Positions 28,771 through 37,712 of a DNA stretch of 48,487 nt are shown here, piece by piece (positions within the stretch are counted from its first letter, which is position 1; each line of letters starts with the position of its first letter). The translations under genes and the position numbers were made by a program. The notes under the pieces are model-generated. The model did no database searches. It was not told the origin of the DNA and saw nothing but the letters and a program-made list of their open reading frames with translations. Origin of the DNA: Nocardiopsis listeri NBRC 13360 (GTDB taxonomy: Bacteria; Actinomycetota; Actinomycetes; Streptosporangiales; Streptosporangiaceae); contig NZ_BCSH01000018.1 of assembly GCF_001570765.1 (NCBI RefSeq), forward strand, positions 1 to 48,487, given 5' to 3'.

Positions 28771-28995
28771 TCAGATGGCGGCCACCGGGCCGTGTTCCTT
28801 TCCGGTCCCGGCGCAACCCCGACAGGGCTCGTCGATCCGCGACCAGACGATCACACCGCTGACCTCCCGGTACGGCCGTTCCGGCCGCCACCATCCGGTG
28901 CCACGGCAGTATCGGCATTGCAGCCCGTCCCGATCGCACCAACCGCACTCGGCGATGGCGCACCGGGCGTGGGTGGGCTCCCCCGTCGAATCCAT
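28771..28995 (-). CDS. Cys-rich mini-protein with DnaJ-type zinc motifs
   Basis: This 74-residue protein has CRYCRGTG and CRGCAGTG, which match the CxxCxGxG repeat of DnaJ zinc fingers, plus CGWC (CxxC) near the N-terminus. The four CxxC-like groups could bind two zinc ions. I have no function to offer. It is followed closely by the FAH-like gene and may be co-transcribed with it. Confidence 0.6.
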   Translation of the reverse strand: MDSTGEPTHARCAIAECGWCDRDGLQCRYCRGTGWWRPERPYREVSGVIVWSRIDEPCRGCAGTGKEHGPVAAI

Positions 28996-29123
28996 GCGCT
29001 CCCACCGTCCCGAAACCTGGACCAGCCTCGCACAGGCCGGACCGACGAGTCCAGAGGGACGAAAGGGACGAAAGTCCGGGTCAGCGGCGTGGTCGGGGTT
29101 CCCGTACCGATCCGGATCCCGGT

Positions 29124-30155
29124 TCAGGCCGACTCGCGAACCACCAGGTGGGTCTCCAGCGTGACGCGTTCGGAGTCGGCGGCACGCGGGATGGCGACGT
29201 CCACGAGGAGTCGGGCCATCTCCTGACCCATCTGAACGGTGGGCTGGTGGACCGTGGTCAGCGCCGGGGTGCTGTGCTGGGCCATGAGGCTGTCGTCGAA
29301 CCCGACCAGGGCCACGTCCTCGGGCACGCTCAGGCCGCGCTCGCGCAGGGTGCGGATGGCACCGATGGCCATCATGTCGGAGGCCACGAACAGGGCGTCC
29401 GGGTTCCCGCCCTGGTCGAGCATCCCCGCCATGGCCACGGCCCCGCCCTCGACGCTGAAGTCGCCCTGCGCCACCAGGTTCGGGTCGACCTCACGACCAC
29501 TCTCGGCCATGGCCTCCCGGAAGCCCCGCAGGCGGCTGATGCCGGCGTTCATGTCCTGGGGGCCGGTGATGGTCCCCACGCGCTCATGTCCGGTCTCCAG
29601 CAGCCGGCGCGTGGCCACGCGCCCGCCCTCCACGTTGTCGATGTCCACGAAGAAGCGCGCGGGCACCACCTCGGAGTAGGGCCGACCTCCGTGCACGACC
29701 GGCACGCCGGAGTCGGCCAACCGAGAGGTGAGGGGGTCGTCCCGGTGCAGGGAGACGAGCATGGCACCGTCCACGTGCGAGCCGCTGAGGTACTCGCCTA
29801 CCCGCTTGTGCTCGGCGTCGCCCCGGGCGGTGGTGAGCATCAACTGCAGGTCGCGTTCGTGCAGCACCGAGCTCACGCCACGGATGATGTCGGCGAAGAA
29901 CGGGTCTTCGAACAGTCGGTCCCTGGACTCCGAGACGACCAACGCGACCGTGTCGGTGCGTCGGGTGACCAGGGTTCGCGCGGCGTGGTTGGGGCTGTAG
30001 CCCAGTTCCGAGATCGCGTCGTGGACCGCCTCGCGGGTACGGGGGCTGACCTGTGAGGATCCGTTGATCACCCGGGACACGGTTCCCCGGCCGACCCCGG
30101 CCCGCTGCGCCACCATTTCCAGGGTCGGTCGCTGTCGACCGCCGCTCTTGGCCAC
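29124..30155 (-). CDS. LacI-family regulator, CelR/CebR-like
   Basis: This 343-residue repressor has an N-terminal helix-turn-helix (RPTLEMVAQRAGVGRGTVSRVINGSSQVSPRTREAV) and a periplasmic-binding-protein-like ligand domain. The GTG 30155 start has AAGGAG with a 7-base spacer; the longer reading upstream is out of character. It sits next to the GH1 gene whose promoter carries TGGGAGCGCTCCCA, the site bound by CelR in Thermobifida and CebR in Streptomyces. The effector is therefore probably cellobiose. No binding site was found before its own start. Confidence 0.85.
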   Translation of the reverse strand: MAKSGGRQRPTLEMVAQRAGVGRGTVSRVINGSSQVSPRTREAVHDAISELGYSPNHAARTLVTRRTDTVALVVSESRDRLFEDPFFADIIRGVSSVLHERDLQLMLTTARGDAEHKRVGEYLSGSHVDGAMLVSLHRDDPLTSRLADSGVPVVHGGRPYSEVVPARFFVDIDNVEGGRVATRRLLETGHERVGTITGPQDMNAGISRLRGFREAMAESGREVDPNLVAQGDFSVEGGAVAMAGMLDQGGNPDALFVASDMMAIGAIRTLRERGLSVPEDVALVGFDDSLMAQHSTPALTTVHQPTVQMGQEMARLLVDVAIPRAADSERVTLETHLVVRESA

Positions 30156-30259
30156 TTCGAGGCTCCTTGCGCGTTCTCTACCGATCCGACCGGACCTTCC
30201 GGACGGCGGGCGTGGACGGGTCCGGTCCCGTGCCCGGGGCCGAACCCGTCCCGGAGCGC

Positions 30260-30286
30260 GTGGGGTGCCCCGGAGGGACACCCCAC
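30260..30286 (-). terminator. Hairpin after the GH1 gene
   Basis: GTGGGGTG (30260-30267) pairs with CACCCCAC (30279-30286) with one mismatch and 3 further pairs inside. It lies just beyond the GH1 stop. No T run follows on the minus strand. Confidence 0.5.
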
Positions 30287-30299
30287 GAACTCTCGTGGT

Positions 30300-31694
30300 T
30301 CACCGTGTGGGGAACCTGCCGGTCCTGGCCAGTTCGGCGTACCAGTGGCCCGTGTCCTTGACGATGCGCTCCTGCGTCTCGTAGTTCACGTGCACGATGC
30401 CGAATCGGCGGGAGTATCCCCACGCCCATTCGAAATTATCCAGTAGGGACCAGGCGAAGTAGCCGCGCAGGGGGATTCCGGCGTGGATCGCCTCCTTGGC
30501 GGCCCGTAGGTGACCCTCGTAGTAGTCGGTGCGGTCCACGTCGTGGACGGCACCGTCGACCACGGTGTCCTCGAAGGCACAGCCGTTCTCGGTGACGTAC
30601 AGGTCGATGCCGCCGCTTTCGCCCGCCAGTCGTTGGAGGACGTCGAACAGGCCGCTGGGGTCGATCTCCCATCCCATGTGGGTGACGGGCAGCCCCTGGG
30701 AGACGTGCACCTCCTCGGGGTCGGCGCCCAGCCAGGCCTGGCCCTCGCCGCTGACCAGGGCCGGGTCGAGGCCCTTGGCCGAACCCGCGACGAACTCGGG
30801 TGAGTAGTAGTTGACCCCCAGGAAGTCCAAGGGGGCGGAGATGGTGGCCAGGTCCCCCTCCTTGACGAAGGAGAAGTCACTGATGTCGGCGAGGTCCTCC
30901 AGGACGTCCGCCGGGTAGGCGCCCTTGAACAGGGGGTCGGTGAAGATGCGGTTGCGCACACCGTCGGCCCGTCGGGCGGCCCGGGTGTCGGCGGCGTTGG
31001 CTCCGTGCGGTCGGATGACCGCCTGGTTGTGGGCCAGGCCCACGGTGGCCGGGCGACCCGTGGAACGGATCGCTTCGACCGCCAGGCCGTGGCCGAGGAG
31101 CAGGTGGTGGGTGGCGGCCAGGGCCTTCTCCGCATCCCGGTGACCGGGGGCGTGGTGGCCGTTGTGGTAGCCCAGGAAGGCCGAGCACCAGGGCTCGTTG
31201 ATGGTCATCCAGTGGGAGACCCGGTCGCCGAGGGCGTCGGCGACGACCTTGGCGTAGTCGGCGAAGCGCAACGCGGTGTCACGCTCGGGCCAGCCGCCCG
31301 CGTCCTCCAGTGTCTGGGGCAGGTCCCAGTGGTAGAGCGTGGCCCAGGGCTGGATACCGGCTTCGAGGAGGCCGTCGACGAGTCGGTCGTAGAAGTCGAT
31401 GCCGGCCTGGTTCACCTTGCCGCCGCCCTCGGGCAGGATCCTCGGCCAGGCGATGGAGAAGCGGTAGGAGCCGAGGTTGAGGCGCTTCATGAGCGCGATG
31501 TCCTCGGCGTACCGGTTGTAGTGGTCGTCCGCGGGGTCACCGGTGTCCCCGTTGAGCACCTTGCCCGGGGTATCGGCGAAGGTGTCCCAGATGCTGCGGC
31601 CTCGGCCGTCGGCGGTGGTGGCGCCCTCGATCTGGAAGGAGGCGGTGGCCGCCCCCCAGAGGAAGCCCTCGGGGAAATCGTTGGGGTTACTCAC
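30300..31694 (-). CDS. bglC: GH1 beta-glucosidase
   Basis: This 464-residue cytosolic glycoside hydrolase cleaves beta-glucosides such as cellobiose. The acid/base Glu is in TINEPW and the nucleophile Glu in YVTENGC; the family N-terminus FPEGFLWGAATASFQIEGA is complete. Starts at GTG 31694 and GTG 31709 are both possible and neither has an ideal ribosome site. A perfect CelR/CebR operator lies 40 bases upstream. It probably forms a small cellobiose unit with the adjacent LacI gene, but the usual cebEFG importer is not here. Confidence 0.93.
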   Translation of the reverse strand: MSNPNDFPEGFLWGAATASFQIEGATTADGRGRSIWDTFADTPGKVLNGDTGDPADDHYNRYAEDIALMKRLNLGSYRFSIAWPRILPEGGGKVNQAGIDFYDRLVDGLLEAGIQPWATLYHWDLPQTLEDAGGWPERDTALRFADYAKVVADALGDRVSHWMTINEPWCSAFLGYHNGHHAPGHRDAEKALAATHHLLLGHGLAVEAIRSTGRPATVGLAHNQAVIRPHGANAADTRAARRADGVRNRIFTDPLFKGAYPADVLEDLADISDFSFVKEGDLATISAPLDFLGVNYYSPEFVAGSAKGLDPALVSGEGQAWLGADPEEVHVSQGLPVTHMGWEIDPSGLFDVLQRLAGESGGIDLYVTENGCAFEDTVVDGAVHDVDRTDYYEGHLRAAKEAIHAGIPLRGYFAWSLLDNFEWAWGYSRRFGIVHVNYETQERIVKDTGHWYAELARTGRFPTR

Positions 31695-31733
31695 TGCTTT
31701 GTTACGCACCTTCCATGACGAGCGAAATCAGCT

Positions 31734-31747
31734 TGGGAGCGCTCCCA
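31734..31747. promoter_or_regulatory. CelR/CebR operator (perfect 14-bp palindrome)
   Basis: TGGGAGCGCTCCCA is identical to the consensus described for CelR of Thermobifida and CebR of Streptomyces. It is placed before the GH1 gene on the minus strand. Confidence 0.9.
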
Positions 31748-31818
31748 TAACCGAAGCAGAACCCGAGGGTCAAGTCAACTCGCCAGTAGCCCCCCGAAAC
31801 CCAACCGTTACCGACATG

Positions 31819-31858
31819 GCTCGGGCGTCGAAGGCCGATCCGCCTTCGACGCCCGAGC
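31819..31858 (-). terminator. Terminator after metQ
   Basis: A 17-bp perfect stem (31819-31835 with 31842-31858) closes a 6-base loop, 10 bases beyond the metQ stop. Confidence 0.75.
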
Positions 31859-31867
31859 ACCAGACCT

Positions 31868-32734
31868 CTAGTCTTCGTCGTCCCGCATTCCGCCCATGGG
31901 GATGACCACGCCCTGCCAGCGCTCCTCCATGAAGTCGCTCACCTGCGGGCTGTGCAGCAACTCGTCGAGTCGCTCGATCTCCTCGGACTCGGCGTCCTGC
32001 GCGCGCACCACCAAACCGTTGCCATACACACTGCCCTCGGTCTCCTCCCAGGACAGCACGTTCGCGTTCTCGGCCAGGTCGGCCTCCAGCGCGTAGTTGC
32101 CGTTGACCACGGCCGCGTCCAGGTCCTCCAGGGAACGCGGCAACTGCGCGGCCTCCACCGGGGTGAGGGTGACGTCGAGCGGGTTCTCCTCGATGTCGGA
32201 CTCCGTCGCGTTGTCCCCCGCGTCCTCGGCCAGGGTGATCACGTCGTTCGCGTCGAGCAGGTTCAGCGCCCGGCCCATGTTGGACACGTCGTTGGGCACC
32301 CCGATCTCCGCGCCCTCGGGCAGCTCCGCCAGGTCGGAGAACTCCTCCGAGTACAGACCGAAGGCCTCCAGGTGCACGTTGCTCACGTACTCCAGGTCGG
32401 CGTCGGTGTTGCCCTGCTGATACTCCTCCAGGAACGGGACCGTCTGGTAGTAGTTCGCGTCCAGCTCTCCCTCGACGAGGGCGGCGTTGGGCTGGTTGTA
32501 GTCGGTGTACTCGACCACCTCGATGGCCAGCCCCGCCTCGGCCGCCAGCTCATCGTTCACGAACTCCAGGATCTCCGCGTGCGGCATCGGTGTTGCCCCC
32601 ACCTTCAGGGTCACCACGTCGTCGTCGCCACCACCCTCGTCGGCCCGCTCACTCGGGCTCCCGCACCCCGCCAGCAGCACGGTCGCGGCGCCGAACACCG
32701 CGGCGCCCCGCAGCACGTTCGCTCTCCCTGTCAT
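31868..32734 (-). CDS. metQ: Methionine-binding lipoprotein MetQ (NlpA family)
   Basis: This 288-residue substrate-binding protein has a lipobox LLAGC (lipidated Cys 24). The NlpA motifs are present: TLKVGATPMPHAEIL, VEYTDYNQPNAAL and DANYYQTVPFL. It is exported and lipid-anchored, and captures methionine for MetNI. Gene order metN-metI-metQ on the minus strand is the usual operon, with 69 bases between metI and metQ. Confidence 0.93.
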   Translation of the reverse strand: MTGRANVLRGAAVFGAATVLLAGCGSPSERADEGGGDDDVVTLKVGATPMPHAEILEFVNDELAAEAGLAIEVVEYTDYNQPNAALVEGELDANYYQTVPFLEEYQQGNTDADLEYVSNVHLEAFGLYSEEFSDLAELPEGAEIGVPNDVSNMGRALNLLDANDVITLAEDAGDNATESDIEENPLDVTLTPVEAAQLPRSLEDLDAAVVNGNYALEADLAENANVLSWEETEGSVYGNGLVVRAQDAESEEIERLDELLHSPQVSDFMEERWQGVVIPMGGMRDDED

Positions 32735-32803
32735 GGCTGTCTCCTTGCCGTTGGTACCGGACGACTCAGGGGGATCACGGGGGACGGGATCGAGAGGGGC
32801 ACG

Positions 32804-33529
32804 TCAGCGCCTGGACAGTCGGCGCACCAGCAGGTCGCCCAGACTCTGCGCAACCTGCACGATCACCACGAGCAGGATCACGGTCGCCCACAGGTAGTGG
32901 TCGTTGAAGCGCTGGTAACCCTCACGGATGGCGAGGTCGCCCAGACCGCCGCCGCCGATGGCGCCGGCCATCGCCGAATAGGAGATGAGCGTGACCACGG
33001 TCATCACCAGGCCGGCGATGAGCCCGGGCATGGCCTCGGGCAGCAGCACCTTGCCCACGATGGTGAACTTGCGCGTGCCCATGGCGTGCGCGGCCTCGAC
33101 GACGCCCCGATCGACCTCGCGCAGCGCGGTCTCCACCAAGCGCGCGAAGAACGGGATGGCGCCGATGCTGAGCGGCACGATGGCGGCCGTCGGGCCGAGC
33201 GTGGTGCCCACCAGGAAGCGGGTCAGCGTCAGCACCGCCACCATCAACACGATGAACGGCAGCGAACGGCCGATGTTGACGATGGCGCTGAGCACCGCGC
33301 GCGCAGTCGGAGCCGGAATGAGGCCGCCCTTGTCGGTGGCCACGAGCAGCACACCGAGGGGCAGACCGAACAGGACGCTGAAGACCGTGGCCCACCACAC
33401 CATGTAGACGGTGTCCATGGTGCCCAGCCACAGGCTCGGCCACATGTTCGGCCAGTCCTGGACGAAGTCGGTGATCGCGGTCACCGCGTTGCCCTCCTGG
33501 GCCAGGTAGAGGATCTCGTTGGTGATCAC
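32804..33529 (-). CDS. metI: Methionine ABC transporter permease MetI
   Basis: This 241-residue inner-membrane permease has about five hydrophobic segments and the EAA-like loop ALREVDRGVVEAAHAMGTRKFTIVGKVLLPEAMPG that docks on MetN. Its start overlaps the metN stop by 4 bases, indicating translational coupling. Confidence 0.94.
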   Translation of the reverse strand: MITNEILYLAQEGNAVTAITDFVQDWPNMWPSLWLGTMDTVYMVWWATVFSVLFGLPLGVLLVATDKGGLIPAPTARAVLSAIVNIGRSLPFIVLMVAVLTLTRFLVGTTLGPTAAIVPLSIGAIPFFARLVETALREVDRGVVEAAHAMGTRKFTIVGKVLLPEAMPGLIAGLVMTVVTLISYSAMAGAIGGGGLGDLAIREGYQRFNDHYLWATVILLVVIVQVAQSLGDLLVRRLSRR

Positions 33530-34494
33530 TTTCCGGCCTCCTCGACCAGCAGGCCGTGCTCGGACAGGTAGGTCAGTGCCTCACCTCGACGGCTTCCGCG
33601 CATGTCGACGCTGAGCCGGCCCACGGACTGACCGGCGACCTGCTCCACACCACCACCGAGGATGTTGACGTCCACGTCGAACCGACGGGTCAGTTCGGAC
33701 ATGAACGGTTCGTCGAAGGAACGCGGGTAGGTGATGAACACCGTCTCCGGGCCCCCGTGCTCCGGCAGCGGGAACAGCGAACGCGCCAACAGCGAACCGG
33801 GGGTCCCGATCAGGTCCAGGACCCGGCCGGACTCACGGAACTCGCCGTCCTCCATGATCGCGGCGGAGTCACAGATCCGCTTGATCACGTCCATCTCGTG
33901 CGTGATGAGCAGAATGGTCAGGCCGAGCTCGTCGCGCAGTCGGCGCAGCAGCGCGAGGATGGACTCGGTGGTGACCGGGTCCAGGGCGGAGGTCGCCTCG
34001 TCGCTCAGCAGCAGCTTGGGGTCGGAGGCCAGGGCGCGGGCGATGCCCACGCGCTGCTTCTGGCCGCCGGAGAGCTGGGAGGGATAGGCGCGTGCCTTGT
34101 CGCCCAAGCCGACCAGCTCCAGGAGTTCGCCGACCCGGGTGGCGCGCGCGGCGCGGGACGCCCCCGCGACCTCCAGCGGGAAGCCGACGTTGCCGGCGAC
34201 CGTGCGCGAGGCGAGCAGGGCGAAGTGCTGGTGCACCATGCCGATGTGGCGTCGGGCCTGGCGCAGGCGGGCACCGCGCAGCGAGGTGAGTTCTTCGTCT
34301 CCGACGCGGACGGTGCCGCCGTCGGGGCGTTCCAGAAGGTTCACCGAGCGCAGGAGGGTGCTCTTACCCGCACCGCTTTGGCCCACGACCCCGTAGATCT
34401 CGCCGGACTCGACGTGCAGATCGACCCCCTTCAGGGCTTCGATCCGACGTTTCTTCAACCTGTAGGTCTTGTGGAGACCCACTGCGTCAATCAC
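33526..34494 (-). CDS. metN: Methionine ABC transporter ATPase MetN
   Basis: This 322-residue ATPase has Walker A GQSGAGKST, the LSGGQKQR signature and Walker B LLLSDEATSALD. A C-terminal NIL regulatory domain (about 240-322) allows inhibition by methionine. GTG 34494 starts the conserved VIDAVGLHKTYR; a longer frame to 34740 is low-complexity leader. No SAM riboswitch was found upstream. Confidence 0.93.
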   Translation of the reverse strand: MIDAVGLHKTYRLKKRRIEALKGVDLHVESGEIYGVVGQSGAGKSTLLRSVNLLERPDGGTVRVGDEELTSLRGARLRQARRHIGMVHQHFALLASRTVAGNVGFPLEVAGASRAARATRVGELLELVGLGDKARAYPSQLSGGQKQRVGIARALASDPKLLLSDEATSALDPVTTESILALLRRLRDELGLTILLITHEMDVIKRICDSAAIMEDGEFRESGRVLDLIGTPGSLLARSLFPLPEHGGPETVFITYPRSFDEPFMSELTRRFDVDVNILGGGVEQVAGQSVGRLSVDMRGSRRGEALTYLSEHGLLVEEAGK

Positions 34495-35076
34495 GGTTTT
34501 CCCATCGACGTCTGGCGGTGGTGTCACGGCTCCCACGCGCGTGCGGGCGCGAAAGGAGACCGGACTCAGCGTGGGGGGTCGACGCCCGCGTCCGAGCGTA
34601 CGAAGCGCGCGGTGGGCGAGCGGCGGCGACGCGCCGAAGCGGCGGTCGGAGGGCGCGGTGGCGCCGAACGGGGCGGATTCTCGCCTCGGGCTCAGGAACG
34701 ACGGGACGGACGACAACGGCCACCGGGCAGAGGCACGCACCGCCGGGTGGTCTCCGCCAAGGTGGCGGAGGTCGTTTCGTAGTGTTCAGGAGCCATCACG
34801 GCACCAACTCAACCATCTTGAACGCCTCGATTCGGCAAAATCCTTGACCCGAATATGGTTATTTAGACCACATCTACGGCTTTGCTAGGGGATGTGATCC
34901 TCTCGTCCCTCCCGAAGACCCGTGAGAATGCTTAGACTCATTACCGTCCCGTGACCTTCCCCCTTCGAGCGGGGTGAGTGCGGCGCGGCCCGCGAAGACG
35001 TCGCGCCCCGTGCCCTGTCCGGGAAAGACGAGCATCTGCGTCCACAGCGCCCCCGTGCCCGCCAGGGGGTCCGCGT
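34495..35076. other. Divergent spacer before metN and an envelope gene
   Basis: This 582-base region between divergent genes holds an 8-bp hairpin (CTCCGCCA ... TGGCGGAG around 34754-34772) near metN and an AT-rich block at 34835-34885 that is a likely promoter zone. I could not fix -35/-10 boxes. No gene and no riboswitch I recognise. Confidence 0.4.
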
Positions 35077-36150
35077 GTGGGCACGAGGAGCGACCACACC
35101 TTGCAGTCAGACGATCCGAGCCGAGTGGCCGACCACGCCGACTTCTGGGCACCCGATCCTCCCGTCCGCACCTGGCGGGAGCTGATCGCCGACTGCGCGC
35201 GCCCGTTTCCGACGGTCGTGCGCACGAACCCGGGCCCGGGCCGCACCGCGGCGGTGGTCCTGTCGCTGTTGGCCGCCTTCGCCCTGCCTTCGCCCGCCGT
35301 AGCCGCGCCGGCTCCCCGGGACAACGAGGACATGAGCACCCTGGAGTCGCGCGCCGAGACCCTCACCGAGGAGTACAACGGCGAACTCCGGGACATGGAG
35401 AACGTGATGGAGGAGGCCGACCGCGCCCAGTCGCGCGCCGACTCCACCCGCGAGGACGTGGAGGCCGCCCGCGGGCAGGTCCGTTCCCTGGCGGTGGCCA
35501 CCTACACCAGCAGCGGCATCGACCCCTCCATGTCGCTGTTCGTCGAGGCCGAGCCGGACGAGGTCATCGAGCGCGCGATCGTCATCGACTACCTGTCCAC
35601 CAGTAACCAGGACAAGATCGACCAGCTGGACCAGGCCCTGTCCCGGGACGAGGTCGCCCAGGACAACGCCGAGGACCGCCTGGCCGAGGCCGAGGCCGAC
35701 ATGGACGAGTTGGAGGAGCGTCGCATGGACGTCCGCCGGCTCATCGCCGACCACCCGGAACAGCCCATGCGGCCGCCGGACAACATCACCCCGCGCACCG
35801 AGCAGATGCGCGACCTGGGCATCGAGATCTTCGGGCGCGGGTCGGAAGTGGGCGGTGTCGGCTGCTACCGCGCGGTGGGCGGCTGGGTCGTGGGTGAGCA
35901 CCCCAAGGGCCGGGCCTGCGACTTCATGGTGGACGGCAACGGTTCCATGCCCTCGGAGGACCAGGTCGAGCGCGGTTGGGACATCGCGAACTGGGCCAGG
36001 GACAACGCCGACGACCTCGGGGTCATGTACGTGATCTACCGCCAACAGATCTGGGACGTGCGTCGAGGCGACACCGACTGGCGCCCGATGTCGGACCGCG
36101 GCAGCATCACCGAGAACCACTTCGACCACGTGCACATCTCGATGTTCTGA
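35077..36150 (+). CDS. Coiled-coil envelope protein with LAS-like C-terminal domain (ARB_07466-like)
   Basis: This is a protein of about 357 residues. A membrane/signal segment (TAAVVLSLLAAFALPSPAVAAP, about 55-77) leads to two coiled-coil stretches (about 85-150 and 175-245) similar to NlpC/P60 N-termini. The C-terminal about 110 residues show H-x6-D (GEHPKGRACDFMV) and HVH (HFDHVHISM), the metal-ligand pattern of LAS peptidases. It is probably a cell-wall hydrolase or scaffold. GTG 35077 has AGGGGG upstream; TTG 35101 is an alternative. It shares its architecture with the VanY-like protein at 26782. Confidence 0.8.
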   Translation: MGTRSDHTLQSDDPSRVADHADFWAPDPPVRTWRELIADCARPFPTVVRTNPGPGRTAAVVLSLLAAFALPSPAVAAPAPRDNEDMSTLESRAETLTEEYNGELRDMENVMEEADRAQSRADSTREDVEAARGQVRSLAVATYTSSGIDPSMSLFVEAEPDEVIERAIVIDYLSTSNQDKIDQLDQALSRDEVAQDNAEDRLAEAEADMDELEERRMDVRRLIADHPEQPMRPPDNITPRTEQMRDLGIEIFGRGSEVGGVGCYRAVGGWVVGEHPKGRACDFMVDGNGSMPSEDQVERGWDIANWARDNADDLGVMYVIYRQQIWDVRRGDTDWRPMSDRGSITENHFDHVHISMF

Positions 36151-36669
36151 CCCCGGCGGGTATGGAAGAACGAATTTCCTCGCACCGCCCTCTCGGGACC
36201 AAGGGCAGAAAATGGCTCCTCCTACCGGTGGAACGACTCGAAAGCCCGCACAGGATAATCACGATCAAGCAACACCAAGGGTGACGTGCGGCTCGAGCGG
36301 AACGAATCGATGACGATTCGCCCCGTTACCCCTGGTCCGCTACCCCGCTTCCCTTAAGGTCACGGTTAGGATGCTCGTCGTCCCGACCCCGGTCGCCGTG
36401 GCCCGTCCCCTCGGCATCGTCTCGGCGGTCGGAAAGAACCCCGCGCGCAGTCGGGGCATCCACTCACGACACGGGGAATTCCCGCTCCTCGCCGTACCGC
36501 ACTCGCCCGCGGAGCGGCGTTGGTCCCGGGCTCTCCTCCCCCACGGTCTCCCGCGCCGTCACCCACCCGGCGATCCGCCGACGGTCGGCACGGGAAACTC
36601 GTGAGAACCCACCAGTGGACACACGCGTCCCAGAGAACACGGCCAATACTTCACCGGGCGAGGGGAGCC
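36151..36669. other. Spacer with one small hairpin, no gene
   Basis: This 519-base stretch has no convincing gene. CGAATCG-ATGA-CGATTCG (36303-36320) forms a 7-bp hairpin, possibly a late terminator for the gene before it. TAGGAT at 36367-36372 could be a -10 box for the next gene; its -35 is poor. Confidence 0.4.
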
Positions 36670-37626
36670 ATGAGCGAAAACGGACCTTACAACCAGCCTC
36701 CGCAGAACCCCTATGGGGGCGGCACCGGCGGGCAGCCGGGCTATGGCCAGGGCCCCTACCAGGGCGGCCCCGGTCAGGACCAGGGCATGTACGCGGGCGG
36801 TCAGCCGCCCTACGGCGGCCCCGGCGGTCCGGGTGGACCCGGCGGATACCCCCCGCCCCCGCCGCCCCAGAGCGGTGGCGGCGGCAGCAAGGCCGGCCTC
36901 TGGGTGGTCATCGGCGGCGGCGCGATCATCGTGGTGCTCGTCATCGCCGTGATCGTCATGCTCGTCACGCGTGAAACCGGCGGCGAGGAGATCGCCACCG
37001 GCCCCGACACCACCCAGGGCACCGAAGAGACCGACGAGCCGGTCGACGACGACACCGAGGAACCCGACTCGGGCGGCGGTGACGGGCCCGCCGGGGAGCC
37101 GCCCTACGCGCTGCCCATCGAGCCCTGCGACGCCATCACCGAGCAGGTCTCCACGGACTTCATCCTGCGGGACAACCCCAGCAAGAGCGTCTCCGACAAC
37201 CGCGCCAGCTGCACGGCCACGGGTGACGCCCCCGACGGCAACCCGGAGCGCGCCTACAGCAGCCTCTGGCTGGAGTACGCCACGCCCTACGCCGGCAGCG
37301 ACTCCGTCGAAGGCGCCTCGTCGGACTACCAGGACTCCCTCGCCAACTACACCGGTGGTAGCGACTACTACCCGGAGGAGAACCTGGAGGAGGAGAAGGA
37401 GATCGACGGTCTCGGCGATGAGGCGCACCTCGTCATCACCGAGAACATCATCCTCGACGACCCCGCTCCCACGGCGATCATGCTGGTCCGTTCGGCCAAC
37501 ATGAACATCGAGATCACCTACCAGGTCTCGGACTTCGAGGGCGCCGACCTGACGATGGTCGACGACGTCGAGGCCCTGCTCACCAACTCCGCGGAAGAGG
37601 CGATCGCCCTGCTCGGCGCCGAGTAG
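36670..37626 (+). CDS. Membrane-anchored DUF3558-like protein
   Basis: This is a 318-residue protein. An N-terminal Gln/Gly/Pro/Tyr-rich cytoplasmic tail (about 1-72) precedes one membrane segment (GLWVVIGGGAIIVVLVIAVIVMLV, about 77-100). An acidic linker (about 101-150) and an extracytoplasmic domain with a conserved Cys pair (EPCDAI ... RASCTA) follow, as in DUF3558 lipoprotein-like proteins. The function is unknown; such proteins are common in actinobacterial envelopes. AGGGGAG lies 3 bases before ATG 36670. Confidence 0.75.
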   Translation: MSENGPYNQPPQNPYGGGTGGQPGYGQGPYQGGPGQDQGMYAGGQPPYGGPGGPGGPGGYPPPPPPQSGGGGSKAGLWVVIGGGAIIVVLVIAVIVMLVTRETGGEEIATGPDTTQGTEETDEPVDDDTEEPDSGGGDGPAGEPPYALPIEPCDAITEQVSTDFILRDNPSKSVSDNRASCTATGDAPDGNPERAYSSLWLEYATPYAGSDSVEGASSDYQDSLANYTGGSDYYPEENLEEEKEIDGLGDEAHLVITENIILDDPAPTAIMLVRSANMNIEITYQVSDFEGADLTMVDDVEALLTNSAEEAIALLGAE

Positions 37627-37659
37627 GCGACCACCGACTCCTCCCCGGAAGAGACGACG

Positions 37660-37694
37660 AGAGGGGGCCACGGCTTCGCGCCGCGGCCCCCTCT
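37660..37694. terminator. Bidirectional terminator between DUF3558-like gene and metE
   Basis: A 15-bp stem with one mismatch (37660-37674 with 37680-37694) has a 5-base loop. It stands between converging genes. Confidence 0.75.
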
Positions 37695-37712
37695 TCGTGT
37701 GTCGGGGTGGGA

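Noticed and set aside
34495..34900. SAM riboswitch expected before metNIQ
   Set aside because: I looked for SAM-I, SAM-II and SAM-IV core sequences on the minus strand and found none.
34741..36669. Cyclic di-AMP (ydaO-type) riboswitch before the cell-wall genes
   Set aside because: The conserved core was not recognisable in either leader.
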